Source: Leadbetterella sp964563435 (GTDB lineage Bacteria; Bacteroidota; Bacteroidia; Cytophagales; Spirosomataceae). From it: DNA of 64,000 nucleotides. Below, one piece after another: positions 1-7,762 of the stretch. The translations under genes were made by a program, and so were the position numbers. Position 1 is the first letter of the stretch, and each line of letters begins with the position of its first letter. The DNA lies in NCBI GenBank assembly GCA_964563435.1, contig CAZLXI010000005.1:62001-126000 (forward strand). Reading direction: 5' to 3'. The notes beneath the pieces are model-generated. The model ran no database searches and was not told the origin of the DNA. It was given only the letters and a program-made list of their open reading frames with translations.

Positions 1-1
1 A

Positions 2-973
2 GACACCCCGCTTTGGGAACTCATCGATATGATCGGTGAAGAAGGAGCCGTGGCCAGCTATCAGGCCTGTTACGACTCCATCGATATTTTGGGTCAGCTC
101 GTTAAAAAAATAAAGTCAAACTGCGGGTTTAAAAAGAAGAATTCCCTATTGTATGCCAAATACAAAAAAGATGTATCTGATTTAAAAAAGGAGCACGAAA
201 CCCGAATGAAACACGGTTTCGGAGGCGAGTGGCTGGAAGCCGATGAGATCCTCGAACGATTTGACCTCACCGGCTCGCATGGCGGCATACTCACCTTCCA
301 GGGCGGGAGCATCGATGCCTTCCGGCTGGCCCATGACCTGCTCTGCTACAATCTTAAAAAGGGCCTGGATGTGTATGACAAGACCGAAATTACTGAAGTA
401 AAATACGGTCGTAAAGGGATAGTGGCCGCCACAGGGCACGGCAATAAGATCAAAGCCGGAAAGATCATTTACTGCAACGGATTTGAAAGTACGGAGATCA
501 TCCCGGAGAAGTTTGTAGACCTGCTGAGCAGCTACGCTATCGTCAGCGAACCTTTTATTGAAAAACCGGACAAGATCGCGGAGACCCTGATCTGGGATAC
601 GGGCGAGCCGTATATCTATTTGCGAACCACCGATGATCACCGCATTCTTATCGGCGGAGAAGACGAAGAATTCCAAAACCCGCAGAAAAGAGACCAGGCC
701 ATCACTGAAAAGAAAAAACGCCTGGAGAATATCTTCGAAAAGCTCTTCCCCGGAATTGCTTTCCGAACCGATTTTGCCTGGGCAGGAACCTTCGGTGAAA
801 CCAAAGACGGCCTGCCCTATATCGGAGAACATCCTGACTTTCCCGGAGCCTACTTTGTTTTAGGTATGGGTGGAAACGGTATTACCTTCTCGGTGACAGG
901 AATGGAAATGGTATCTGATTTTTTGAAAGGTAAGGAGCACCGGATGGCTGAGTGGTGGAGGTTTAGGCGGTAA
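2..973 (+). CDS. FAD-dependent oxidoreductase (DAO family), 5' end missing
   Basis: The open frame runs in from the window edge, so the true start and the N-terminal GxGxxG dinucleotide-binding fold lie outside. What remains is the substrate-binding part and C-terminal FAD-binding end of a D-amino-acid-oxidase-type flavoprotein: an ILIGGED motif, a KDGLPYIGEHP stretch, and the closing GMGGNGITFSVTG segment that contacts FAD in this family. Such enzymes oxidise amines or amino acids with oxygen or a quinone as acceptor; the substrate cannot be read from the fragment. The lysine-rich patch about 30 residues into the fragment is ordinary for the family. No partner gene is visible downstream. Confidence 0.85.
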   Translation, partial: DTPLWELIDMIGEEGAVASYQACYDSIDILGQLVKKIKSNCGFKKKNSLLYAKYKKDVSDLKKEHETRMKHGFGGEWLEADEILERFDLTGSHGGILTFQGGSIDAFRLAHDLLCYNLKKGLDVYDKTEITEVKYGRKGIVAATGHGNKIKAGKIIYCNGFESTEIIPEKFVDLLSSYAIVSEPFIEKPDKIAETLIWDTGEPYIYLRTTDDHRILIGGEDEEFQNPQKRDQAITEKKKRLENIFEKLFPGIAFRTDFAWAGTFGETKDGLPYIGEHPDFPGAYFVLGMGGNGITFSVTGMEMVSDFLKGKEHRMAEWWRFRR

Positions 974-1118
974 GCTTTGGGGGGCAAAGCGGAAAACTGC
1001 CCCATAAATGCTTTGAAAACCGAGCTCTATTTTAGAAGGTTACGGGCCATTTTATCTAAACTCACAAGAAGGATGGAAAGATATAGAACTACATGGGCTT
1101 TTTGGGGAAAACAGGCAT

Positions 1119-1652
1119 TTACATTATCCGGTGATGCTGCTTTAGAATATCATTTATCTTTTCTTCGCTCTCACCGGTAATGGCCCGGATAGTGGACAAG
1201 TTAACTCCGTTATCGAAGGCATTCAGAATAGTTTTCACTAATGATCGTTCGCGTTCTTCGGCGATCCCCTTTTGCCTACCTTCGGCAATTCCCTGTTCTT
1301 TACCTTGAGAAAGTCCTAATTCTTTTCCCTTTTGCATCAATTGGTCATATGCGGTCATCACTTTGGTACTCATGTCTTCAGATAAATTTTTAATCGATTT
1401 TTCAATAAACGCTAATTCAAGATAGGGATTTTGTAATATATAAACGAAAAGAGAATGCGCTTCGTTCCGGTCCCAATACGGAAGAAGATTTTCAAAGATA
1501 CTGTTAAAGTGCGCTTTAAGGCTTTCCGGATCAAAATAGTACTTTTGATACAGCACGGCGCTGATCACCAGGCTGTGCGTTAAAGCCAGTATCTGTTCGC
1601 TTGAGACTTTTTGCAGGTTGATAAATTCATATGACAAATATATTGATGGCAT
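1119..1652 (-). pseudogene. C-terminal remnant of an Rpn/PD-(D/E)XK transposase-like nuclease
   Basis: The 177-residue frame has the features of the C-terminal half of Rpn-family (recombination-promoting nuclease, formerly transposase_31 or PDDEXK_2) proteins: a helical middle with the LFVYILQNP region, then Gly/Glu/Lys-rich imperfect repeats (GKEQGIAEGRQKGIAEE) and a short helical tail. Family members are normally about 280-300 residues, and the N-terminal catalytic nuclease half is absent: upstream of position 1652 the frame is closed and a hairpin follows. I therefore call it a decayed copy. A shortened, still expressed protein starting at 1652 is possible but less likely. Confidence 0.6.
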
Positions 1653-1711
1653 CTTTCTCTTTGCGTATCCGTTTTCTGTTTTTTTAGATTACTTTGTAGC
1701 AAATTGAGCAC

Positions 1712-1744
1712 CATCCGGGTCTCAGCAAGCTTAAGACCCGGATG
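1712..1744. terminator. Strong hairpin after the RCC1 array
   Basis: An 11-base perfect inverted repeat (CATCCGGGTCT and its complement) with an 11-base loop sits 20 bases past the stop of the last RCC1 lipoprotein gene. No long T-run follows on the minus strand, so termination is inferred from stem strength and position. Confidence 0.55.
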
Positions 1745-1764
1745 GGGTAAGGGGTTTTAATCAT

Positions 1765-3093
1765 CTATTCCTTCCAAGACAAATGAACCCGTACAAAGGT
1801 TTCCTTATTATTGGATGTTCCATCTCCTAGCTGTCCCCTCTCGTTGCTTCCGGTACTCCAGAGAGTTTTATCATTTTCCAGGATGAACGAACAGCGGCCG
1901 CCCGCATTCATGGTCAGTACGTTATCCCTAATTTTCACAAAAGAAACCTGCATATTCGTCCCCCCTGGTGATCCTAATGCATCTCTCCCTGCTCCCCAAA
2001 GTGTATTATCCTGCAAAAGGACCAATGACTGCTCTATACCAAATGAAGCATCTTTTACATTGTCTAACACTTTTGAGAATTGGGTTAACATGGGGGGGAT
2101 AATCTGATTAAGAGCATCGTATTTTATCGAATAGTGATCCGTTCCTCCTAAAGCGATAGCGTTTCCGGTTACCCACAAAGAATTGTCAGATTTTATTATT
2201 CCAGAATGAGTAACCCCTGCCACTACCTTTTTAACATCTTCTGTAACTTTTACAACACTTTCAGTGGACCCTATCGTGCCTAAGCCTAGTTGTCCTAAAA
2301 AATTCCACCCCCTTCCCCAAAGCGTGTTATCATTTTTAAGAATCAGAATATATCTGTTTCCTCCAACAGCTTCTTTTACATTATCTGCAATTTTCACAGG
2401 AGTGTCTATATAGTCCCTTTCTGAACCACTTCCCTGATCTGATAATAGATGATATTCGTTTAGTCCTCCTCCCCAAAGCGTATTGTCTTTTTTTACTATA
2501 AGTATGTAGTCCATGTAGCCATCTACACTTCTGACATTATTGGCCATCCGATCAAACGAATATACTCTCTGTCCATGCCCAACTAATCCTAATTCTCCAT
2601 TAGAATTTGAACCACAACCCCAAAGTGAGTCATCGGTTTTTATAATCAGGGTGTTTGCACCTACTGTCTTCACCAATTTTACATTGTCAGCTATTTTTAT
2701 CAGGGTATTTCGCTCGCTGAGTAAGTAACTGAGACCCAGTTGGCTGGATCTATTATCCCCTGTACCCCATAGGGTATTATCCGAAAGCAGAACTAAGGTG
2801 TGTGAACCGCTCGTTTCTATCTGCACTATATCTGCATTTTTTGAGCTGGAAGAGCCCGAGCCGGGATTCGTATTATTTCCTCCGGGATCAGTATTACCGC
2901 CAGGATTATTATTCCCTCCCGGATCGGTATTCCCCCCGGGGGTATTGTTTCCTCCGGGATCGGTACCTCCTACCGGGTCTTCCTCCACCACAGGTTCAAT
3001 TTTTGTATTGCAGGAGGCCATGAAGACCGCCAGTAATACAAAAAGTAAAAATGTAATGCTTCTCAATGAATATTGTCTTATTGTTTTCATCAT
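1765..3093 (-). CDS. RCC1-like beta-propeller lipoprotein, paralogue 1 (last of four)
   Basis: The protein begins with a lipoprotein signal ending in MASC, so the mature form should be lipid-anchored. A Gly/Asn/Pro/Asp repeat linker follows, then seven RCC1-type blades, each built around a DNTLWGxGxN...QLG core, which would close a seven-bladed propeller. The frame is open to 3120, but an ATG pair at 3093/3090 fits the signal peptide better and leaves an 8-base gap to the upstream gene rather than an overlap. It is last in a minus-strand run of four paralogues. RCC1 propellers usually bind proteins; the ligand here is unknown. Acidic residues soon after the lipobox could act as a surface-export signal, which is inference. 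Confidence 0.88.
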   Translation of the reverse strand: MMKTIRQYSLRSITFLLFVLLAVFMASCNTKIEPVVEEDPVGGTDPGGNNTPGGNTDPGGNNNPGGNTDPGGNNTNPGSGSSSSKNADIVQIETSGSHTLVLLSDNTLWGTGDNRSSQLGLSYLLSERNTLIKIADNVKLVKTVGANTLIIKTDDSLWGCGSNSNGELGLVGHGQRVYSFDRMANNVRSVDGYMDYILIVKKDNTLWGGGLNEYHLLSDQGSGSERDYIDTPVKIADNVKEAVGGNRYILILKNDNTLWGRGWNFLGQLGLGTIGSTESVVKVTEDVKKVVAGVTHSGIIKSDNSLWVTGNAIALGGTDHYSIKYDALNQIIPPMLTQFSKVLDNVKDASFGIEQSLVLLQDNTLWGAGRDALGSPGGTNMQVSFVKIRDNVLTMNAGGRCSFILENDKTLWSTGSNERGQLGDGTSNNKETFVRVHLSWKE

Positions 3094-3101
3094 TTTATGT
3101 T

Positions 3102-4343
3102 TTAATTTCCCTCTTTCCATGTTAAATACACGGGCACTAAGACTTCGGTGTCTTCATAAGTCCTATCTCCCAATTGCCCACTACCATTCCATCCAATGGC
3201 CATCAGAGTTTTATCTTTTTTAAGGACTAATCCATGACGAGAATTGAAACTTGCGGCTAACACGCCGTCTGCCATTTTTTCAAAAGTGTCTACCCCTTCA
3301 AAGGCCTTACTCGTTAGTTCCCCACTACCCCATAATGAGTCATCTTCGTAAAGAATGAGGGAGGTGAAAGTGCCCAGCATAGCATCTTTTACATTTTCCG
3401 CGACCATAACGTATTCTGTATTATAACCACCGAAACCAATTAAACCTATACCTAATTGACCTGAACCACTGTTCCCTGTTAACCAAAGAGAATTGTCTGA
3501 CAAAAGAATACCTGAGTGTCCACTGCCGGCCATCACTTTCTTAGCTCCATACGCTTTCTGAACCCAATCTGTACTACCCCCAATTTCTCCTACATCTCTC
3601 GCACCTATCCTACTTTTGTTACCTCTGCCCCATACGGTATTATCATTTTTTAATATTAATGTAAAATCACTCCCCCCTACAGCTTCTTTAACATTATCGG
3701 CCATTTTTACAGGAATAAGTACTACGTCACGATGTTCTCCTGTTCCATCATTTCTAATAGCGTGCATTTCGTTATGACCTGCCCCCCAAAGGGTGTTATC
3801 CTTTTTGATTATAAGTAAATGGTCTTCTCCTCCGCTTATACTTTTAACATTGTCGGTCAGTTTTGTAAAAGTTTGTAACTTAGTAATGTCTCCTATACCG
3901 AAGTGTCCATAGAGATTCGAACCACTTCCCCATAAAGTGTCATCCGTTTTAATAATCACTGTTGAACCATCGAAAGCTTTAACAAACCTGACCTTATCGG
4001 CAATTTTCGTCAATGTATTTCGCTTACTGGTATTGTCCAGGCCTAATTGATAATCAATATTGGCTCCTGTACCCCATAAAGTATTATCGGAAAGAAGTAC
4101 TAAAGAGTAGCCACCCCCGGTTTCTATTTGCACAATTTCCGCATTTTTTGAACTGGAAGGAGAATCAGGGTCAGTGCCGGGGTCATCTTTGGTGCTGCAG
4201 GAGGCCAGTGTTACCATAATTAAGGCAAAAAGCAGAAGCGCCCAAAGTATCCTGAATACAGAGGTGTGATCAGGCTTCAGGCTATTTTGAGCATGCCTCG
4301 TCTTATCGCTCACTTTGCTGATAAACAGTTTATTTGTTTTCAT
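3102..4343 (-). CDS. RCC1-like beta-propeller lipoprotein, paralogue 2
   Basis: This 413-residue protein has a lipobox LASC with the acylated Cys at residue 49, an acidic STKDDP start to the mature chain, and seven RCC1-type blades with LWG cores. It differs from its sisters in lacking the long Gly/Asn repeat linker, having only a short Asp/Pro/Ser spacer. About 30 residues precede the hydrophobic core of the signal, an unusually long n-region. The same region is recognisably conserved in paralogues 3 and 4, which argues that the annotated start is right. Its stop lies 8 bases before the start of paralogue 1, suggesting co-translation. Ligand and role are unknown. Confidence 0.88.
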   Translation of the reverse strand: MKTNKLFISKVSDKTRHAQNSLKPDHTSVFRILWALLLFALIMVTLASCSTKDDPGTDPDSPSSSKNAEIVQIETGGGYSLVLLSDNTLWGTGANIDYQLGLDNTSKRNTLTKIADKVRFVKAFDGSTVIIKTDDTLWGSGSNLYGHFGIGDITKLQTFTKLTDNVKSISGGEDHLLIIKKDNTLWGAGHNEMHAIRNDGTGEHRDVVLIPVKMADNVKEAVGGSDFTLILKNDNTVWGRGNKSRIGARDVGEIGGSTDWVQKAYGAKKVMAGSGHSGILLSDNSLWLTGNSGSGQLGIGLIGFGGYNTEYVMVAENVKDAMLGTFTSLILYEDDSLWGSGELTSKAFEGVDTFEKMADGVLAASFNSRHGLVLKKDKTLMAIGWNGSGQLGDRTYEDTEVLVPVYLTWKEGN

Positions 4344-4409
4344 ATTTTTATTGGTTTGGGAAAATGATTCTCACTTAGTTTCGTCTGCCTGATTCCGGGG
4401 AGAGTTATA

Positions 4410-5729
4410 TTAATTTTTCCACGGCAAATGAACTTCCTTAAAGCTATCAGTTGTGCCATCGTAGCCTCCAGTTCCTAATTGACCATAGGGATTCCTTCCT
4501 ATGGACAACAAGGTTTTATCACTTTTCAAAACCCACAAAAAATTCCCGCCGCGGCTAACCATTAGAACATCATCCCCAATTTTCATATAAGATTCCGATT
4601 CCACATCCCCCGGAAAAACCATCTTCCCTGATGCCCAAAGGGTCTTGTCATTCGATAAAATAGTAATACCGGCACCTCCAAAATCTACGTCTTTTACGTT
4701 GTCAAATACCTTTACAAATTCCAGATGCCAGTCTTCGGATCGTTTTGTATAAGGAACGCCAAACTCATTGTAGACATTTGTACCTGCAAGCCAAAGAGAA
4801 TTGTCCGACTTTATAATAGCCGAGACATTGTCGCCATCTGCTTTACATTTTTTTACATCATCTGTAACCCTTGTCCAACCTACCTCTCCACTCCATCTAC
4901 CTATACCCAATCCAATACTATAACCACGCCCCCAAAGGGTATTGTCATTTTTCAATACAAAAGTACGACCAATGCCAACGTAAGCCTCTTTCACATCATC
5001 TGCTATTTTTATGGGGCTCAGTTTATAGTCTCTACTATCGCCCATACCTTCGTCAGAAAGAGCGTGACCATCGTTCTTGCCAATGGCCCATACGGTATTG
5101 TCTTTTTTCACTATAACCAAGGCGCTTTCAACAGCACCTATACTCCTGACATTATCAGCCACTTTTATAAAAGTATTTACCTGCCGATCGTCACCAGTAC
5201 CTAAGATACTGAAAAAATTATAACCGCAACCCCAAAGGGTATCATCGGTCTTTATGATCAGAGTTTCATCATCAGTAGCTTTAACAAACCTTACATTCTC
5301 TGCTATCTTTTTCAAGGTAGTATGATTGTTATAGCCATAGTCGAAACGCGGCAACCCCAATTGTCCCAGATCATTATTACCTGCCCCCCAAAGTGTGTTA
5401 TCCGAAAGCAGTACTAAAGCGTGCCTATTACCTGCTTCTATTTGTACTATGTCCGGGCCTTTTGTGCCGGGGTTGGTGCTATTATTGCCTCCAGGGTTAT
5501 TATTCCCTCCCGAATTAGTGTTACCATCAGGGTCCGTATTACCGGCCGGATCTTCAATGAGCGTTGGGTCATTTTTCGTACTGCAGGAGGCCAGCGAAAA
5601 TATAATGAAGCCTAAAAACAGGAACGCTCTCAGCCTGTTCAGCACCGGAGTATAACCTGATTTAAGGATAGTCTTTACGTTGGTTACCATAGTGGTCAGC
5701 AAAGAAGATAAAAATTTAATGGTTCTCAT
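4410..5729 (-). CDS. RCC1-like beta-propeller lipoprotein, paralogue 3
   Basis: This 439-residue lipoprotein has the acylated Cys at residue 49 (LASC), an acidic STKND start to the mature chain, a Gly/Asn/Pro linker of medium length, and seven RCC1-type blades. Blades 3, 6 and 7 have drifted from the LWG core (VWA, LWA, LLS), so it is the most diverged of the four. The long conserved n-region carries the same RLRAFL block as paralogue 4. Its stop is 66 bases upstream of the paralogue 2 start. A terminator at 5838-5869 separates it from paralogue 4, so it may have its own promoter between 5730 and 5840 or depend on readthrough. Confidence 0.88.
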   Translation of the reverse strand: MRTIKFLSSLLTTMVTNVKTILKSGYTPVLNRLRAFLFLGFIIFSLASCSTKNDPTLIEDPAGNTDPDGNTNSGGNNNPGGNNSTNPGTKGPDIVQIEAGNRHALVLLSDNTLWGAGNNDLGQLGLPRFDYGYNNHTTLKKIAENVRFVKATDDETLIIKTDDTLWGCGYNFFSILGTGDDRQVNTFIKVADNVRSIGAVESALVIVKKDNTVWAIGKNDGHALSDEGMGDSRDYKLSPIKIADDVKEAYVGIGRTFVLKNDNTLWGRGYSIGLGIGRWSGEVGWTRVTDDVKKCKADGDNVSAIIKSDNSLWLAGTNVYNEFGVPYTKRSEDWHLEFVKVFDNVKDVDFGGAGITILSNDKTLWASGKMVFPGDVESESYMKIGDDVLMVSRGGNFLWVLKSDKTLLSIGRNPYGQLGTGGYDGTTDSFKEVHLPWKN

Positions 5730-5758
5730 ATTCTGTATTTGTTTAGGAATGAAAAGGG

Positions 5759-5790
5759 CTGGCTATTTAAGCTTTTCAGCCATTAAATAG
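5759..5790. promoter_or_regulatory. Nested inverted repeats upstream of RCC1 paralogue 3
   Basis: CTATTTAA at 5763-5770 pairs with TTAAATAG at 5783-5790, and an inner TGGCT/AGCCA pair overlaps it. The element lies 30-60 bases upstream of the paralogue 3 start. It could be an operator or a 5' leader structure; nothing in the sequence decides this. Confidence 0.3.
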
Positions 5791-5835
5791 AGTAGGTTTT
5801 TCATCATCGTAAATAAGTTTGTTTTAGATTTTTTT

Positions 5836-5869
5836 GCAAAAACTCCCGGAGCCCGACCGACTCCGGGAG
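5836..5869 (-). terminator. Rho-independent terminator after RCC1 paralogue 4
   Basis: CTCCCGGAG (5843-5851) pairs with CTCCGGGAG (5861-5869). Read on the minus strand the stem is followed at once by five T and soon by a second T-run. It starts 11 bases past the stop of paralogue 4. Confidence 0.85.
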
Positions 5870-5880
5870 GATTAATCACT

Positions 5881-7263
5881 TTAGTTTTTCCACGGAAGAT
5901 ACACCGGAACGAATTTGTCGTGCCTATGTTCAACTGTCTTATCTCCCAACTGCCCATAGCTATTGTATCCGCTTGCCCACAGGGATTTATCCTTTTTTTG
6001 AATTACGGAGTGCGCTCCCCCTGTACTCATTTTGAGCACATCGTCAGCTACTTTAACAAAAGAGTAGTGTTCTGCTTTCCCCCCGGGCTCTCCCAATCCG
6101 CTAATGCCGGCCCCCCAAATAGTATCGTCGTTTAACAGAACCAGGGAAAGGCCGCCAAATGAAACATCTTTAGCATTTTCCAACACTTTAGAAAACCGGG
6201 AGATTCCTTCAGCATATCGATCGTTATAATTTCTTAAAATATATACACTATATCCCGGTACCTTTATAACTTCATAGTAGTCTGTTCCGCCCAGGATAAT
6301 ACTTTTACCAGCCACCCACAGCGAGTTATCTGCTTTAATAATCGCAGAATCATCTTCACTGGCTGCTACCCTTTTTACATTATCCGTGATTTTTGTAAGG
6401 GTTTTGCTTTTACCTCCTGTTCCGATACCTAAGCCATTGCCGCTACCCCGCCCCCAAAGTGTATTGTCATTTTTTAAGACCAGGGTATGGTTATACCCTC
6501 CGGCTGCTTCTTTTACATCATCGGCTATTTTTACGGGAGTCCGGATAATATCTTCACTATCCCCGGCCCCCTGGTCTGAAATAACATGGTCATAGTTCGA
6601 GCCACAGCCCCAGAGTGTATTGTCATTTTTGAGAATAAGTAAGTGATTGTGGGTACCCGCCAAGCTTTTTACGTTATCTCCCAGTTTTATAAAGGAGCTG
6701 GCATCTTCTCCGTTTCCAAGCATTCCACTGTGGTTACTACCCACTCCCCACAGGCTACCATCGGTTTTAACAATCGCCGTAACAAGATTTAGTGATTTAA
6801 CAAACTTCACATTTTCGGCGATTAGTGTCAGGGTATTGTATTGATCATTCGCTAATCCCAATTGCTTATAAGAATTACGGCCCACGCCCCACAGTGTATT
6901 ATCTGAAAGCAGGATTAATGTGCTGGAAGTACCTGCTTCTATCTGTACTATATCCGCGTTTCGTGAACTGGCTGGAATGCCGGAGTTATTACCGCCCTGG
7001 TTATTATTTCCCCCCGGATCGGTGTTACCCCCGGGATTATTGTTTCCACCCGGATTAGTACCGCCCTCAGGATCCGTCTCACCAACAGGGTCAACGGTCA
7101 GCTCGTTTTTTGTATTGCAGGAGGCCTGTGAAAAGGTCATGAAGCCCAGGAGCAGAAATGCTCTCAGTACATTCAGAGCGGGCGCATGACCGGGTTTACG
7201 GATACTCGGTCCGAAGCTTATCATCGTGTTCATCAAATGGGTAAAAAGTTTACTTGTTTTCAT
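5881..7263 (-). CDS. RCC1-like beta-propeller lipoprotein, paralogue 4 (first of the array)
   Basis: At 460 residues this is the longest of the four paralogues. The acylated Cys is residue 49 (QASC). It is followed by the longest Gly/Asn/Pro/Asp repeat linker, about 45 residues, and then seven RCC1-type blades with LWGxG cores. The fifth to sixth blade interval carries an insertion including a Tyr-rich loop. It is the promoter-proximal gene of the array: upstream lie a -7-like element and two 7-2-7 inverted repeats matching those of the nearby response-regulator operon, so the local NarL-type regulator probably controls it. A terminator follows directly. Outer-membrane anchoring is inferred from the lipobox. 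Confidence 0.88.
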   Translation of the reverse strand: MKTSKLFTHLMNTMISFGPSIRKPGHAPALNVLRAFLLLGFMTFSQASCNTKNELTVDPVGETDPEGGTNPGGNNNPGGNTDPGGNNNQGGNNSGIPASSRNADIVQIEAGTSSTLILLSDNTLWGVGRNSYKQLGLANDQYNTLTLIAENVKFVKSLNLVTAIVKTDGSLWGVGSNHSGMLGNGEDASSFIKLGDNVKSLAGTHNHLLILKNDNTLWGCGSNYDHVISDQGAGDSEDIIRTPVKIADDVKEAAGGYNHTLVLKNDNTLWGRGSGNGLGIGTGGKSKTLTKITDNVKRVAASEDDSAIIKADNSLWVAGKSIILGGTDYYEVIKVPGYSVYILRNYNDRYAEGISRFSKVLENAKDVSFGGLSLVLLNDDTIWGAGISGLGEPGGKAEHYSFVKVADDVLKMSTGGAHSVIQKKDKSLWASGYNSYGQLGDKTVEHRHDKFVPVYLPWKN

Positions 7264-7378
7264 ATATCAATGGTTTGGAAATTGAGTTACTTCGCATTCA
7301 TATCGCGCTATTCCAACTATTTTTTGTTCGTCCTGCAGGCCTGTTTTACAGGGGTTTTTCCGGGGTTAGATTATAGCG

Positions 7379-7458
7379 CAAAGTTCCTATCATTTGTCAC
7401 ACCGCACCATACTGACTATTTAGTATTTATCATGCTCTCATCTACTGACTGGTCAGTA
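7379..7458 (-). promoter_or_regulatory. RCC1-array promoter with two 7-2-7 inverted repeats
   Basis: On the minus strand a -7-like GAACTTTG lies at 7386-7379. Exactly 23 bases upstream is a 16-base imperfect inverted repeat at 7410-7425 whose promoter-proximal half is GTCAGTA. A second, perfect copy (TACTGAC, two bases, GTCAGTA) lies at 7443-7458, 33 bases or about three helical turns further. No -33 TTTG is present at the expected place, as is common at activator-dependent promoters. The 7-2-7 layout is that known for NarL-family regulators, and a NarL-type gene lies at 12970-13629. Confidence 0.65.
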
Positions 7459-7655
7459 TTTATCCATCCGCTGATAAGCCAGCCGGCCTGATCGGAGTAT
7501 ACGGGCGGGGTTTTGAGCAGCTCCATGATGATGAGCAACTCCTGTCCATCGAGATTTTCAAGTAGCATTGAAGAGCCGTCGTCCAGCTCCGCCCTAAGGT
7601 AGCCCGCTTTATGCACCGGATCCCAGCCAATGGTGTAGGTTCGTATTTTTTTCAT
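7416..7655 (-). CDS. Small hypothetical protein, 79 residues
   Basis: The sequence starts MKKIRTYTIGWDP and is a soluble, mixed alpha/beta small protein with no signal peptide. A perfect Bacteroidota -7 element (TACCTTTG, minus strand, 7678-7671) lies 16 bases before its ATG, which supports it as a real gene. Its last 14 or so residues (after the GWLISGW segment) are encoded by DNA that also forms the perfect 7-2-7 operator of the downstream RCC1 array, so the tail may be a late extension with no function of its own. I recognise no family with certainty. It is on the same strand as, and 152 bases upstream of, the RCC1 array. Confidence 0.6.
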   Translation of the reverse strand: MKKIRTYTIGWDPVHKAGYLRAELDDGSSMLLENLDGQELLIIMELLKTPPVYSDQAGWLISGWINTDQSVDESMINTK

Positions 7656-7670
7656 GATGATCTAAAAAAA

Positions 7671-7678
7671 CAAAGGTA
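7671..7678 (-). promoter_or_regulatory. -7 element of the 79-residue gene
   Basis: Minus-strand TACCTTTG matches TAnnTTTG exactly and lies 16 bases before the ATG at 7655. No clear -33 element is seen. Confidence 0.55.
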
Positions 7679-7723
7679 TTGCGGCTTATATTTAGGGTAA
7701 ATACTCAATAAACAGGATTTTGA

Positions 7724-7739
7724 TACTGACCAGGCAGTA
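7724..7739. promoter_or_regulatory. 7-2-7 inverted repeat between the sensor kinase and the 79-residue gene
   Basis: TACTGAC, two bases, GGCAGTA: six of seven positions pair. Its best half (GTCAGTA on the minus strand) faces the 79-residue gene and is 53 bases from that gene's -7 element, two helical turns further than in the other promoters. It is also 23 bases before the kinase ATG, so it could affect either gene. Confidence 0.5.
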
Positions 7740-7762
7740 ATTTTATAACCCTAACACCTTTA

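Noticed and set aside
182..832. Long open frame antisense to the FAD oxidoreductase
   Set aside because: It mirrors the real gene, has no recognisable domain and has the composition expected from reading the complementary strand.
977..1180. Open frame after the oxidoreductase stop
   Set aside because: No family, poor start, overlaps the Rpn remnant on the other strand.
2798..3223. Pro/Gly/Phe-rich open frame on the plus strand
   Set aside because: It is the reverse of the Gly/Asn/Pro linker of RCC1 paralogue 1; the repeats come from that linker.
2860..7085. CRISPR-like short repeats in the RCC1 genes
   Set aside because: Repeats are in frame, lack unique spacers of fixed length and code for the linker; no cas genes are present.
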